The translations under genes and the position numbers were made by a program. The notes beneath the pieces were generated by a model. It searched no databases, had not been told where the DNA came from, and saw only the letters and a list, made by a program, of their open reading frames with translations. DNA of 7,594 nt from an uncultured Chloroflexota bacterium (GTDB lineage: Bacteria; Chloroflexota; Anaerolineae; Aggregatilineales; Phototrophicaceae). The stretch is taken from contig CALMZT010001206.1 in the NCBI GenBank assembly GCA_937870805.1, forward strand, positions 1 to 7,594. Direction: 5' to 3'. Below, one piece after another: positions 1 to 5,523 of this stretch (position 1 is its first letter; the number at the start of each line of letters is the position of its first letter).

Positions 1-8
1 GAAGAATA

Positions 9-555
9 ATGTCTTTACCAGCGTATATTTTTGATACGAGTCCACTCATTACGCTGGCATGGGCAAAAGTTGAAAAACGCCTTGCAGTTGAGTATCTTTT
101 GCCCATTATTCGTATTATGGTTGTGGAGACGGTAGCCCAAGAAGCTACCGTCAACCCTATTTCCAGACGCAATGGCAGTACAATCATTGTTAGATAATGG
201 GAGCATACAAAGGTTGCCAGTTCCTACCACTCCTGTGGATAGCTTGATTGACGCCTATCCCAAATTGGGAGTCGGGAAAGGCCGAGGTGAACGTGATAGT
301 ATACGCCTCGGTGTAAAACATCCTGAAACACGAATTATCATTGATGACCAACAGGCATTTTTCGTTGCAGCCAGGTTTGATTTACGCCCACTTACCTTGC
401 TCGACCTGATTGTTGAACTCGTTCGGTCAACACATTTGAATAAAGCGACTGCATTCCAGATAATTCAAGCAGTTGCAGGCCGGTATGCAGCAGTATCCAT
501 CCAACACACCCTGTTTAAGTTAAATGAGGTGGATAGTGATCCAAATTACGATTGA
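9..555 (+). pseudogene. PIN-domain toxin (VapC/DUF3368-like), frameshifted
   Basis: PIN-domain proteins are metal-dependent RNases, often toxins paired with a small antitoxin. The first frame (from ATG 9) has the PIN start FDTSPLITLA with Asp9, then VVETVAQEA with Glu40, and ends out of frame at 197. The second frame, open from 136 to 555, carries the rest: a GRGERD motif and IIIDDQQAFFVAARF, typical of the distal PIN acidic residues. The two halves join exactly if one T is dropped from the TTT run at 160-162, giving ...VNPIPDAMAVQ... and a protein of about 181 residues, a normal PIN length. All expected acidic positions survive, so the break is recent or is a sequencing error in a homopolymer. 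The 3' end overlaps the antitoxin gene by 32 bases. An ATG at 172 could make only the C-terminal half, which lacks the first catalytic Asp. PIN assignment is firm; the DUF3368 label is tentative. Confidence 0.8.
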
Positions 556-793
556 TGAAAGTGAACCTCTGGGGCAATATATCCTTGCCAAAGCCAAAGA
601 AACAGGCAAGAGTTTTGATACTTTAGCGCGAGAAATTACACTGGCCGGATTTGATTCTACTATAAGAACCCTACACGAACAATTTATGCGGGGTGAGTTT
701 TCGCAAGGGTATCTGGCAGATCAATTAGGCATCTCACGCCTTGACCTTATCCATTTACTTGATGCAATGGAATTACCTGCCACAAACGTTTGA
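524..793 (+). CDS. UPF0175-like antitoxin of the PIN toxin
   Basis: A small 89-residue protein, likely the antitoxin of the preceding PIN gene. The N-terminus (VIQITIDESEPLGQYI) resembles the short strand and helix that open many UPF0175 proteins. The C-terminal half, about residues 50-85, shows the family pattern: a helix with an RGEFSQGYLADQLGISRLDLIHLLD stretch read in pieces as 'GEFSQG', 'ADQLGIS' and 'LIHLLDAMELP', a helix-turn-helix-like unit found in antitoxins that pair with DUF3368 PIN toxins. Length is normal for the family. ATG 524 lies inside the toxin's 3' end; GTG 536 is an alternative, preceded by GAGGTGG at 526-532, and would remove four unusual residues (MRWI). The overlap implies translational coupling. 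The order, toxin first, is the reverse of the usual antitoxin-toxin arrangement. The frame is intact although the toxin is broken. Confidence 0.7.
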   Translation: MRWIVIQITIDESEPLGQYILAKAKETGKSFDTLAREITLAGFDSTIRTLHEQFMRGEFSQGYLADQLGISRLDLIHLLDAMELPATNV

Positions 794-807
794 TCTGTGC
801 AGTCCAC

Positions 808-834
808 ATCCCCCCAATTTTAGAGGGATTTCTT
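808..834 (+). terminator. weak candidate terminator after the PIN/antitoxin pair
   Basis: ATCCC at 808-812 can pair with GGGAT at 825-829, with A/T-rich sequence between and TTTCTT following. The stem is only five certain pairs, with interrupted C/G pairing above it, so this may be a decayed terminator. It lies 15 bases past the antitoxin stop. Confidence 0.3.
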
Positions 835-879
835 AAGGAAAATTCACAGATTTCCTATATCATTTCGCAAGTTTTGTTG

Positions 880-885
880 TAGAAT
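880..885 (+). promoter_or_regulatory. candidate -10 box for the decarboxylase gene
   Basis: TAGAAT matches five of six bases of the sigma-70-type -10 consensus and lies about 90 bases before the decarboxylase start. No good -35 is present at the usual spacing, so this is only a suggestion. If used, the transcript leader would contain the palindrome at 899-919. Confidence 0.25.
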
Positions 886-898
886 CAATGTATTCGTA

Positions 899-919
899 GG
901 GGCGACCAGATGTCGCTCC
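899..919 (+). repeat. GGGGCGAC palindrome upstream of the decarboxylase
   Basis: GGGGCGAC (899-906) pairs with GTCGCTCC (912-919) across a five-base CAGAT loop, with one G-T wobble. CTTTATCTT follows, so it could act as a weak terminator or as a leader hairpin. Its core matches the terminator at 2158-2190 downstream of the same gene, so the two may belong to one dispersed palindromic repeat family. Confidence 0.55.
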
Positions 920-950
920 TTTATCTTGTATTGGACTTTAGCTTCCACAG

Positions 951-956
951 AAGGAG
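951..956 (+). promoter_or_regulatory. ribosome binding site of the decarboxylase
   Basis: AAGGAG is a strong Shine-Dalgarno match but sits 14 bases before ATG 971, which is long. An in-frame TAA at 962-964 excludes starts further upstream except CTG 968. ATG 986 is even further away, so 971 remains the best start. Confidence 0.55.
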
Positions 957-970
957 ACCCGTAAAACCTG

Positions 971-2122
971 ATGAACACTGTCCTCATGGACACTATTTTG
1001 CACGACCCCAACACCAACACCCCCAGCCTGATCCTTGACTTTAACGTCATCCAGCAAACCTATACCCGATTCTTAGACGCTTTCCCCGGCGGGCAGATTT
1101 TCTATGCCATGAAAGCGAACGCTAACCCGCAGGTCGTCCAACTGGTTGTGGATCGACAGGGTGGCCTGGAAATCGCGTCATTAGCAGAACTGGAACGGTC
1201 ATTGGATGCGGGCGCGACAGGCGAACAAATCATTTGCAGCAACCCGATAAAAAACCCGGTCTTCCTGCAACGGATGCACCAGGCGGGTGTGTATGCAATG
1301 GTCGTTGATTCGACTTATGAGGTTGAAAAGGTAGCGCAGTATGCCCCTGGCAGCCGCGTGTATGTACGGCTGGCGGTGGACAATCACGGCAGTGTCCTGC
1401 CTTTGGCGGGCAAATTTGGCGTGAGCGGTGACGAAGCATTGGAGTTGTTCGACCTGGCGCGTGACCTGGGTTTGCAGCCGATTGGTCTGTCATTCCACGT
1501 TGGTTCGCAGTGTTTATCGGTCAATAACTGGGTGAATGCCGTCCGCACCTGCGGCGAAGTATGGCGCGAAGCCGAAGCGCGCGGCCACGAATTTTTCTTC
1601 CTGGATATTGGCGGCGGCTTCCCGGCGGGGCATTATCATGACGAGTCGATCCCGACGATTGAACGCATCGGCGCACTGTCGATGGAAGCGATTGAGGAAT
1701 TCATCCCGCCAGTACCCAACCTGATGCTGGTTCTGGAACCAGGGCGCGGGTTGGTGGGTGAATCGGGGCGGCTGCTGACAACCGTTGTCGGCAAGGCCAA
1801 ACGCGGTGATGCGATGTGGCTGTACCTGGACGCGGGTGTGTTCAACGGCCTGATGGAGACTTACGAAGGCTTCCCGCCAGTGGTATCGCTGCTGGACGAA
1901 CCCACCGACTATGAAACCGAACGTTACACGCTGGCGGGGCCAAGCTGCGATAGCTGTGATGTGATCGCGCGCAACCTGCTTATGCCGGAAATCAACATCG
2001 GCGACAAGCTGGTGTTCTTCGACGCGGGGGCGTACACCAACGAATACGCGGTGGCCTTCAACGGCTTCCCCATTCCCAGCGTGATCGCGCTCAATGCAGA
2101 GCGTGAAGTGGCGCTGGCGTAG
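971..2122 (+). CDS. ornithine/lysine decarboxylase, fold-III PLP enzyme
   Basis: A cytosolic pyridoxal-phosphate enzyme of the alanine-racemase-fold (type III) decarboxylase family, which converts ornithine to putrescine and often lysine to cadaverine, the entry to polyamine synthesis. Visible motifs: YAMKANANP with Lys48 as the PLP Schiff-base lysine; SFHVGSQ (174-180) with the His that stacks on PLP; DIGGGFP (212-218) and EPGR (256-259) for phosphate and ring-nitrogen contacts; GPSCDSCD (323-330) with the Cys326/Asp327 pair that acts from the partner subunit of the dimer; DAGAYTNEYA with Tyr355; and the FNGF motif near the end. At 383 residues it has the size of bacterial ODC/LODC enzymes and lacks the C-terminal degradation tail of animal ODC. 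The GPxCDSxDV form of the Cys motif favours ornithine/lysine over diaminopimelate decarboxylase; ornithine versus lysine preference cannot be settled by eye. It is a stand-alone unit with its own terminator. Confidence 0.92.
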   Translation: MNTVLMDTILHDPNTNTPSLILDFNVIQQTYTRFLDAFPGGQIFYAMKANANPQVVQLVVDRQGGLEIASLAELERSLDAGATGEQIICSNPIKNPVFLQRMHQAGVYAMVVDSTYEVEKVAQYAPGSRVYVRLAVDNHGSVLPLAGKFGVSGDEALELFDLARDLGLQPIGLSFHVGSQCLSVNNWVNAVRTCGEVWREAEARGHEFFFLDIGGGFPAGHYHDESIPTIERIGALSMEAIEEFIPPVPNLMLVLEPGRGLVGESGRLLTTVVGKAKRGDAMWLYLDAGVFNGLMETYEGFPPVVSLLDEPTDYETERYTLAGPSCDSCDVIARNLLMPEINIGDKLVFFDAGAYTNEYAVAFNGFPIPSVIALNAEREVALA

Positions 2123-2150
2123 TTTCCAGATACAAGTTACCAGTTTCCAG
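2121..2150. repeat. short direct repeat AGTTTCCAG
   Basis: AGTTTCCAG occurs at 2121-2129 and again at 2142-2150, just past the decarboxylase stop and before the terminator. Two nine-base copies with related sequence between them suggest a small tandem or slippage repeat. No function is evident. Confidence 0.4.
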
Positions 2151-2157
2151 TAATATC

Positions 2158-2190
2158 AAAAGGGGCGATCCGGTGTGGATCGCCCTTTTT
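2158..2190 (+). terminator. strong intrinsic terminator of the decarboxylase gene
   Basis: A 14-bp stem (2158-2171 with 2177-2190, one G-T wobble) closes a five-base GGTGT loop. The foot of the right arm is five T residues and the left arm begins with four A residues, so it could terminate on both strands. It starts 36 bases after the decarboxylase stop. The GGGGCGATCC core resembles the palindrome at 899-919. On the other side it abuts the IS982 element end with no gap. Confidence 0.85.
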
Positions 2191-2209
2191 AACGTCAGTT
2201 CGGGATAAG
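2191..2209 (+). repeat. IS982 left terminal inverted repeat
   Basis: Pairs with 3145-3163 at 17 of 19 positions. The transposase stop codon (2195-2197, TGA on the minus strand) lies inside this repeat, so the gene fills the element to its end. Confidence 0.75.
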
Positions 2210-3076
2210 CGCCTCCAATTGAGGCAAGTCAAGCGCTAAGGAAGGTTTCTTGGGTTGGTGGCAGTAAGCGATCAAGCCAGCGACCACGTTGACCATCAAG
2301 TTAGCCAAGCTGCGGTGACGGGTATGCTCAATTTGAGAAATGTTCTTGAGTTGGTCAGTGATGGTTTCAATGATGGAACGCTTGCGTAAGAGCAGCTTGT
2401 CGGCCAGGAGCATCAAACGGTTCTTCATGTTGGATTTGAGGCGGGTGATAAGGTGAATACCGCGCTGCTGCAACTGGGCGGTTAAGGGTTGGGACAGATA
2501 GCCTTTGTCACCAAACAGCTTGCCCCACAAGCGTTTGACCAACTGGGGGACAGGCACACGATCATCGACATTTGCTCTCGTCAGCCGAGTGGCTAACAAC
2601 TCGCCTCGGTCATTGACAATCAGGTGCAGTTTGAAGCCAAAGAACCACCCGACTGAGTTTTTCCCGCGTTGGGCGACACCGGCAAATCCGCGATGGCGCG
2701 GGATGCGGCGATTATGACACACCGCCAGCGGCGTCGAATCGATGAAACTCACGCCGCTGCATTCCCCATAGCAGCTTCGCAGATAAGCACACAACGGGAT
2801 GAGTACCGATGGGGTCAGTTCGACAAAGCGATTGTAACTGACCAGATGCGGAAACTCGCCCCGCAAATGACCCAGCACATAGCTTGTGTAGTAGGTCTTG
2901 AAATCGCGAAAGCGCATCTGATGAAAATGGATCAGGATGGTCATGATCTCACTCGGATACAGGTTTCCGGCTCGTCGCCGTTGTTTGAGGCCGCTTTGCA
3001 GCAATTCGCTTTCCCAAAGTGGAGCGAAGGTTTGCCAAAAGTCATCGACATGGCAGTATAGTTCCAGTAAACTCAT
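2195..3076 (-). CDS. IS982-family transposase (DDE)
   Basis: A 293-residue transposase that cuts and joins the ends of its own element. The DDE catalytic residues are visible in family-typical contexts: Asp113 in SFIDSTPLAVC, Asp190 in LFGDKGYL, and Glu237 in RSIIETITDQLKN, followed by the IS982 hallmark QIEHTRHRS (248-256). Other family blocks are RGKNSVGWFFGFKLHL (137-152) and a C-terminal CHQPKKPS. Length equals a full-size IS982 transposase and no stop or shift interrupts it, so it may be active. ATG 3076 has GGAG directly against it, but an AGAAAGG eight bases further up is a better-spaced ribosome site. The gene is co-oriented with the small gene at 3196-3471 and could receive its read-through. 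Confidence 0.93.
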   Translation of the reverse strand: MSLLELYCHVDDFWQTFAPLWESELLQSGLKQRRRAGNLYPSEIMTILIHFHQMRFRDFKTYYTSYVLGHLRGEFPHLVSYNRFVELTPSVLIPLCAYLRSCYGECSGVSFIDSTPLAVCHNRRIPRHRGFAGVAQRGKNSVGWFFGFKLHLIVNDRGELLATRLTRANVDDRVPVPQLVKRLWGKLFGDKGYLSQPLTAQLQQRGIHLITRLKSNMKNRLMLLADKLLLRKRSIIETITDQLKNISQIEHTRHRSLANLMVNVVAGLIAYCHQPKKPSLALDLPQLEALIPN

Positions 3077-3080
3077 CTCC

Positions 3081-3142
3081 GATGCCTTTCTGCTGGTTGT
3101 CGTAGACCGGAGAGCTTATCCTGTCTCTCCCAGAAGGGCATC
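3081..3142 (-). repeat. inverted repeat in the IS982 transposase leader
   Basis: GATGCCTTTCTG (3081-3092) is complementary to CAGAAGGGCATC (3131-3142) at 11 of 12 positions. Between them GGAGAG (3109-3114) pairs with CTCTCC (3125-3130), making an inner hairpin that stacks directly on the outer stem. The structure covers the ribosome-binding region of the transposase mRNA and may limit its translation, especially in read-through transcripts. The regulatory role is an inference. Confidence 0.5.
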
Positions 3143-3144
3143 TC

Positions 3145-3163
3145 CTTATCCCGAACTCAGGTT
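3145..3163 (-). repeat. IS982 right terminal inverted repeat
   Basis: Right copy of the 19-bp inverted repeat, upstream of the transposase start. The perfect core AGTTCGGGATAAG is shared with the left end. Confidence 0.75.
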
Positions 3164-3195
3164 ATTCAGATGCCTTGATTATTAAAAACACAGGC

Positions 3196-3471
3196 TTAAT
3201 TGAGCGGGGCGTTGTGGGTCTCACCTTTGCTTTTGCTGAAGCGCAGGCCGGTCTTACGGGCGATCAACATGGCAGCACAGCCCGCCGTCATGATGAAATC
3301 GACTTCATCCAGGTGTGACACGGCGCTGGCATCCAGATAAATCGACATGTCGAAATCAACGCCATAAACGGTATCGATAGGCGCGAAGTCGAACGGGTTT
3401 TCGTAGATTTCTTCCTGATAGTTCCCCTTGTTATCGGGCAGCACCAGCACATGATACAATTTTTTCGCCAT
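3196..3471 (-). CDS. small hypothetical protein, 91 residues
   Basis: I do not recognise a family. From ATG 3471 the protein is 91 residues (MAKKLYHVLVLPDNKG...). It starts with a strand-like KLYHVLVLP, has an acidic middle (EEIYENPFDFAPIDTVYGVDFD, read in parts), a moderately hydrophobic helix around IMTAGCAAMLIARK, and ends in a polar tail. There is no signal peptide and no metal motif; it is probably cytosolic. An ATG at 3495 would add eight residues (MFFVWEIV), but that start lies inside the stem of the inverted repeat at 3487-3529 and lacks a ribosome site, whereas ATG 3471 has GGGAAA about five bases upstream. It ends 33 bases before the IS982 right end. Coding status rests on the clean frame and sensible composition. 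Confidence 0.6.
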   Translation of the reverse strand: MAKKLYHVLVLPDNKGNYQEEIYENPFDFAPIDTVYGVDFDMSIYLDASAVSHLDEVDFIMTAGCAAMLIARKTGLRFSKSKGETHNAPLN

Positions 3472-3486
3472 AACAATTTCCCATAC

Positions 3487-3529
3487 AAAAAACATCGTTT
3501 GTGAAATAATCGCTATAACGATGTTTTTT
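3487..3529. terminator. perfect 13-bp inverted repeat, bidirectional terminator or attenuator
   Basis: AAAAAACATCGTT (3487-3499) and AACGATGTTTTTT (3517-3529) are exact inverted copies around a 17-base A/T-rich spacer. Each strand reads a stem ending in six T residues. On the minus strand the structure sits immediately upstream of the small gene's start at 3471, so it would act in that gene's leader as an attenuator, or as an operator dyad at DNA level. The G+C content of the stem is low, so termination strength is uncertain. Confidence 0.6.
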
Positions 3530-3740
3530 CATCGTCACAATCGTAATTGTATAACGGAAATCCCGCGTAAAATGTGAATTAATTCGTAAGATATTGATTA
3601 CAAATTGTTATACTGCGGGTAGGAGATGGTTGTCTCAAGCATTAAATAATTGAGTAAATGCAAATCGCGGTCAGTCACCACAGGATTAAAGGAATTGATG
3701 CCCCTACCCCATCAAGGGCTGTCTCATATCGAGCAAGCGT
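3530..3740. other. intergenic region, A/T-rich, probable promoter of the small gene
   Basis: No gene is seen here on either strand. It contains the palindrome GAATTAATTC (3576-3585). On the minus strand it holds a TTATACAAT stretch (about 3546-3554) with a TTCACA-like hexamer about 18 bases upstream, a weak promoter candidate for the gene at 3196-3471. The half near 3740 follows the membrane protein stop; it offers only a poor CCC/GGG hairpin around 3700-3720 and no convincing terminator. Confidence 0.3.
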
Positions 3741-5411
3741 TCAGGGTATTTTCACATGAGCATATTGCAGATAGGGAATAATATGCATGAGGTAGATGAC
3801 GGCACAAAGATAAAAGCGAGGATCGCGCGGTAGTTGTCTGCTGTTGAAAAACACAGCAGCGTTCTGACGCAGAAAAAATCCGAGCGAAGCCGCAAATAGG
3901 ACAAATAAAGTAATTCGCCCGCCCCAGGTCATATTACCCGCTGCTTGATAGGCAATCTCGATAAACAAATAGGCGAAAGATTGGCCTGCGAAGAAGATCA
4001 ACCAGGCCAGGTTCAATATCAGGCTGCGCCGGGCGGCCTGGAAATAAGCCAGATAGACCGTGATCGGGAAGACAAGCGACAGCAGGAGTCCAGATAGCAG
4101 TTGTGGGATGGAAAAGTTCCAATGGGTCAAAAATAATTCAAACGGCGCCAACCCGATACTGGCCGATTGTTTGGCTGTGTAGAGGGTGGTCGCCGCGCCG
4201 GGCGCGTAGACCCGTAAATACTGCCAGCCCAGGACAGCTACGGCGGGGATGATGACACCGGCTATGGCGAGGGTGCGATTCAGACGGAACGGTTTGATAA
4301 ATTGATAGGCAAGTACCAGCCCGACAGCCGGCAGTAATGCCATCGTGTAGTTGGGTTTGGTGAGGGTGGCGGCTGCGGTTGCAAACGCGACCACCAACAC
4401 TGGCAGCCAGCGGCGCTGTGGAGTGTAGGTAAGCCATTTGGCTAACCCCAGAAAGATTAAAACAGCGAACGGCTTTAAAAGCGTCAAGGTGGGGCTATTG
4501 AACATATTGACAGGAATATCAGGTCTTCCAATTAAGGTATTGAGGGGATTGCCAGAAGTGACCAGCGGGACGACACACCACAAGCTCAAGGTGAGTGGGA
4601 TGTAAATCAAGGCCTGGCGGGCTTTAGAACCCGATACTTCCCCAACAATGGATTTGAGCAGCCCATACAGCGCCACGCTGCCAAAACCATAGGCCAGCAG
4701 CAAAACAGCGAAATTCGCGCTTTCCAGGTTCAAACCAGGGAAAAGCAGTTTCGTGGCTACTCCAAGACCATAATAGAATGGATGCGGTGGCAGAGCGGTC
4801 AAATCTCCGGTGTCCAATATGATTTGTTGGTAACGCAGATGGATCACATAATCGGAGCCGGTTTCAATTGAAATTCGTGTTACTGCCCAGAACAAGATAA
4901 CGGTTAGTGTGAATAATGCGCCCGGTATCCCAAACAGACCGTAAGCCGCGCCGACCAGCCCGGCCACGACGATGATCCATAAGCCGGCAACCAGCGGATT
5001 GGTGTACAGCCTTTCGATGGGCGCCCGGAATTGGCGCTCGGTCTCATCAAGAAAGTTGACGCGCATGGTCGGCAGCCTATCGGTATTGCAGGAGATTTTT
5101 GAGTCCTGGCCGATATGACCTCTGTCATTGATGTAAACCGCTTTGATATGTTCCACGTTCCAACTCAGGCGCGTACATTGGCCCGGAAATAGGACGCGGG
5201 GTTCGCTGCTTTCAAAATGAATGGTCGCTTCGCCGACAGTGGTGTCAAATATAAACGGAGTGGTGTTAAGATGCAGGTAGATCAAGGGCAAGGCGGCCAG
5301 CAAAGCCAGCCCCATCCAGAGGGACGCTGAACGTAATCGCGGCCTGTGAACATTAACCACCGGGCTTGTCCCGGTGGCTTCGACTCTTGCGAGGCGAAGT
5401 TCCTGCTTCAA
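3741..5411 (-). CDS. polytopic membrane protein, GT-C glycosyltransferase-like, with external N-terminal domain
   Basis: A 556-residue inner-membrane protein. After a basic N-terminus there is one membrane segment (31-48), then a roughly 75-residue extracytoplasmic domain (57-130) with PGQCTRLSWNV and AVYIND motifs and Cys79/Cys108, which looks like a small beta-sandwich. About ten further hydrophobic segments follow (about 140-550). Features recalling GT-C enzymes, which use lipid-linked sugars outside the membrane, are an acidic residue early in a loop (SDYVIH, Asp187), the PPHPFYYGLG loop (208-217) and ATLTKPNY (348-355). The function is therefore inferred from architecture, not shown by a decisive motif. 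The start is uncertain: TTG 5411 follows AAGAGG by nine bases, but a 49-codon ATG frame overlaps it from upstream, so the native N-terminus may be frameshifted. IS66 lies 99 bases upstream and may supply or block transcription. Confidence 0.7.
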   Translation of the reverse strand: MKQELRLARVEATGTSPVVNVHRPRLRSASLWMGLALLAALPLIYLHLNTTPFIFDTTVGEATIHFESSEPRVLFPGQCTRLSWNVEHIKAVYINDRGHIGQDSKISCNTDRLPTMRVNFLDETERQFRAPIERLYTNPLVAGLWIIVVAGLVGAAYGLFGIPGALFTLTVILFWAVTRISIETGSDYVIHLRYQQIILDTGDLTALPPHPFYYGLGVATKLLFPGLNLESANFAVLLLAYGFGSVALYGLLKSIVGEVSGSKARQALIYIPLTLSLWCVVPLVTSGNPLNTLIGRPDIPVNMFNSPTLTLLKPFAVLIFLGLAKWLTYTPQRRWLPVLVVAFATAAATLTKPNYTMALLPAVGLVLAYQFIKPFRLNRTLAIAGVIIPAVAVLGWQYLRVYAPGAATTLYTAKQSASIGLAPFELFLTHWNFSIPQLLSGLLLSLVFPITVYLAYFQAARRSLILNLAWLIFFAGQSFAYLFIEIAYQAAGNMTWGGRITLFVLFAASLGFFLRQNAAVFFNSRQLPRDPRFYLCAVIYLMHIIPYLQYAHVKIP

Positions 5412-5502
5412 CGAGAGGTGCCTCTTCGGTAGGGCTTATCTTCTCTCCACAGGCGTGACTTTCGGTGTGACCCACCGTAGTTTGTTGCTTTTGTTTAATC
5501 AT
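5353..5502 (-). other. 49-codon ATG frame overlapping the membrane protein's 5' end
   Basis: From ATG 5502, eight bases inside the IS66 junction, a frame reads MIKQKQQTTVGHTESHACG and continues hydrophilic to a TAA at 5353-5355. It overlaps the membrane protein's first codons in another phase; a one-base skip around 5412 would join the two. Its frame is open back to a TAG inside the IS66 end. It could be the true N-terminus of the membrane protein, a leader peptide, or chance. No good ribosome site precedes ATG 5502. Confidence 0.35.
5357..5377. repeat. GC-rich hairpin near the start of the membrane protein
   Basis: CCACCGGG (5357-5364) and CCCGGTGG (5370-5377) form a perfect 8-bp stem with a five-base loop. 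It lies within codons 12-18 of the TTG-started frame and just before the stop of the 49-codon frame. It resembles a REP-type palindrome lodged in coding sequence. Confidence 0.6.
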
Positions 5503-5510
5503 CTCATTTA

Positions 5511-5523
5511 GTAACTACTCAGG
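5511..5523 (+). repeat. IS66 left terminal inverted repeat
   Basis: GTAACTACTCAGG is an exact inverted match to 6980-6992. The transposase stop (5519-5521) lies within it. Confidence 0.88.

Larger units (their letters stand above)
2191..3163 (-). mobile_element. IS982-family insertion sequence, complete
   Basis: The element is about 973 bp, normal for IS982, and holds one transposase gene. The ends are inverted repeats of 19 bp with two mismatches: left 2191-2209 (AACGTCAGTTCGGGATAAG) and right 3145-3163 read on the minus strand (AACCTGAGTTCGGGATAAG). The inner 13 bases are identical. The outermost bases are uncertain by a few positions. No clear target duplication is seen: CCCTTTTT lies outside the left end and ATTCAGAT outside the right. 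The left end touches the decarboxylase terminator; the right end is 33 bases from the small gene at 3196. Confidence 0.8.

Noticed and set aside
844..1050. Minus-strand frame of 68 codons across the decarboxylase leader
   Set aside because: It overlaps the strong decarboxylase start region, has no recognisable domain and looks like a shadow frame.
1230..1493. Minus-strand and alternative-frame readings inside the decarboxylase
   Set aside because: Rich in Pro, Arg, His and Cys, as expected for the shadow of a well-conserved coding frame.
2669..3185. Plus-strand frames over the IS982 transposase
   Set aside because: They are antisense to an intact, motif-complete transposase and show no family features.
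3562..3622. CCCGC/GCGGG pairing and similar AATTGTATAAC/AATTGTTATAC stretches in the intergenic region
   Set aside because: The pairing arms are five bases and about 50 bases apart, and the direct similarity is imperfect. Chance is likely in A/T-rich DNA.
3619..3660. Possible tiny plus-strand gene after GTAGGAG with an ATG
   Set aside because: It stops after seven codons.
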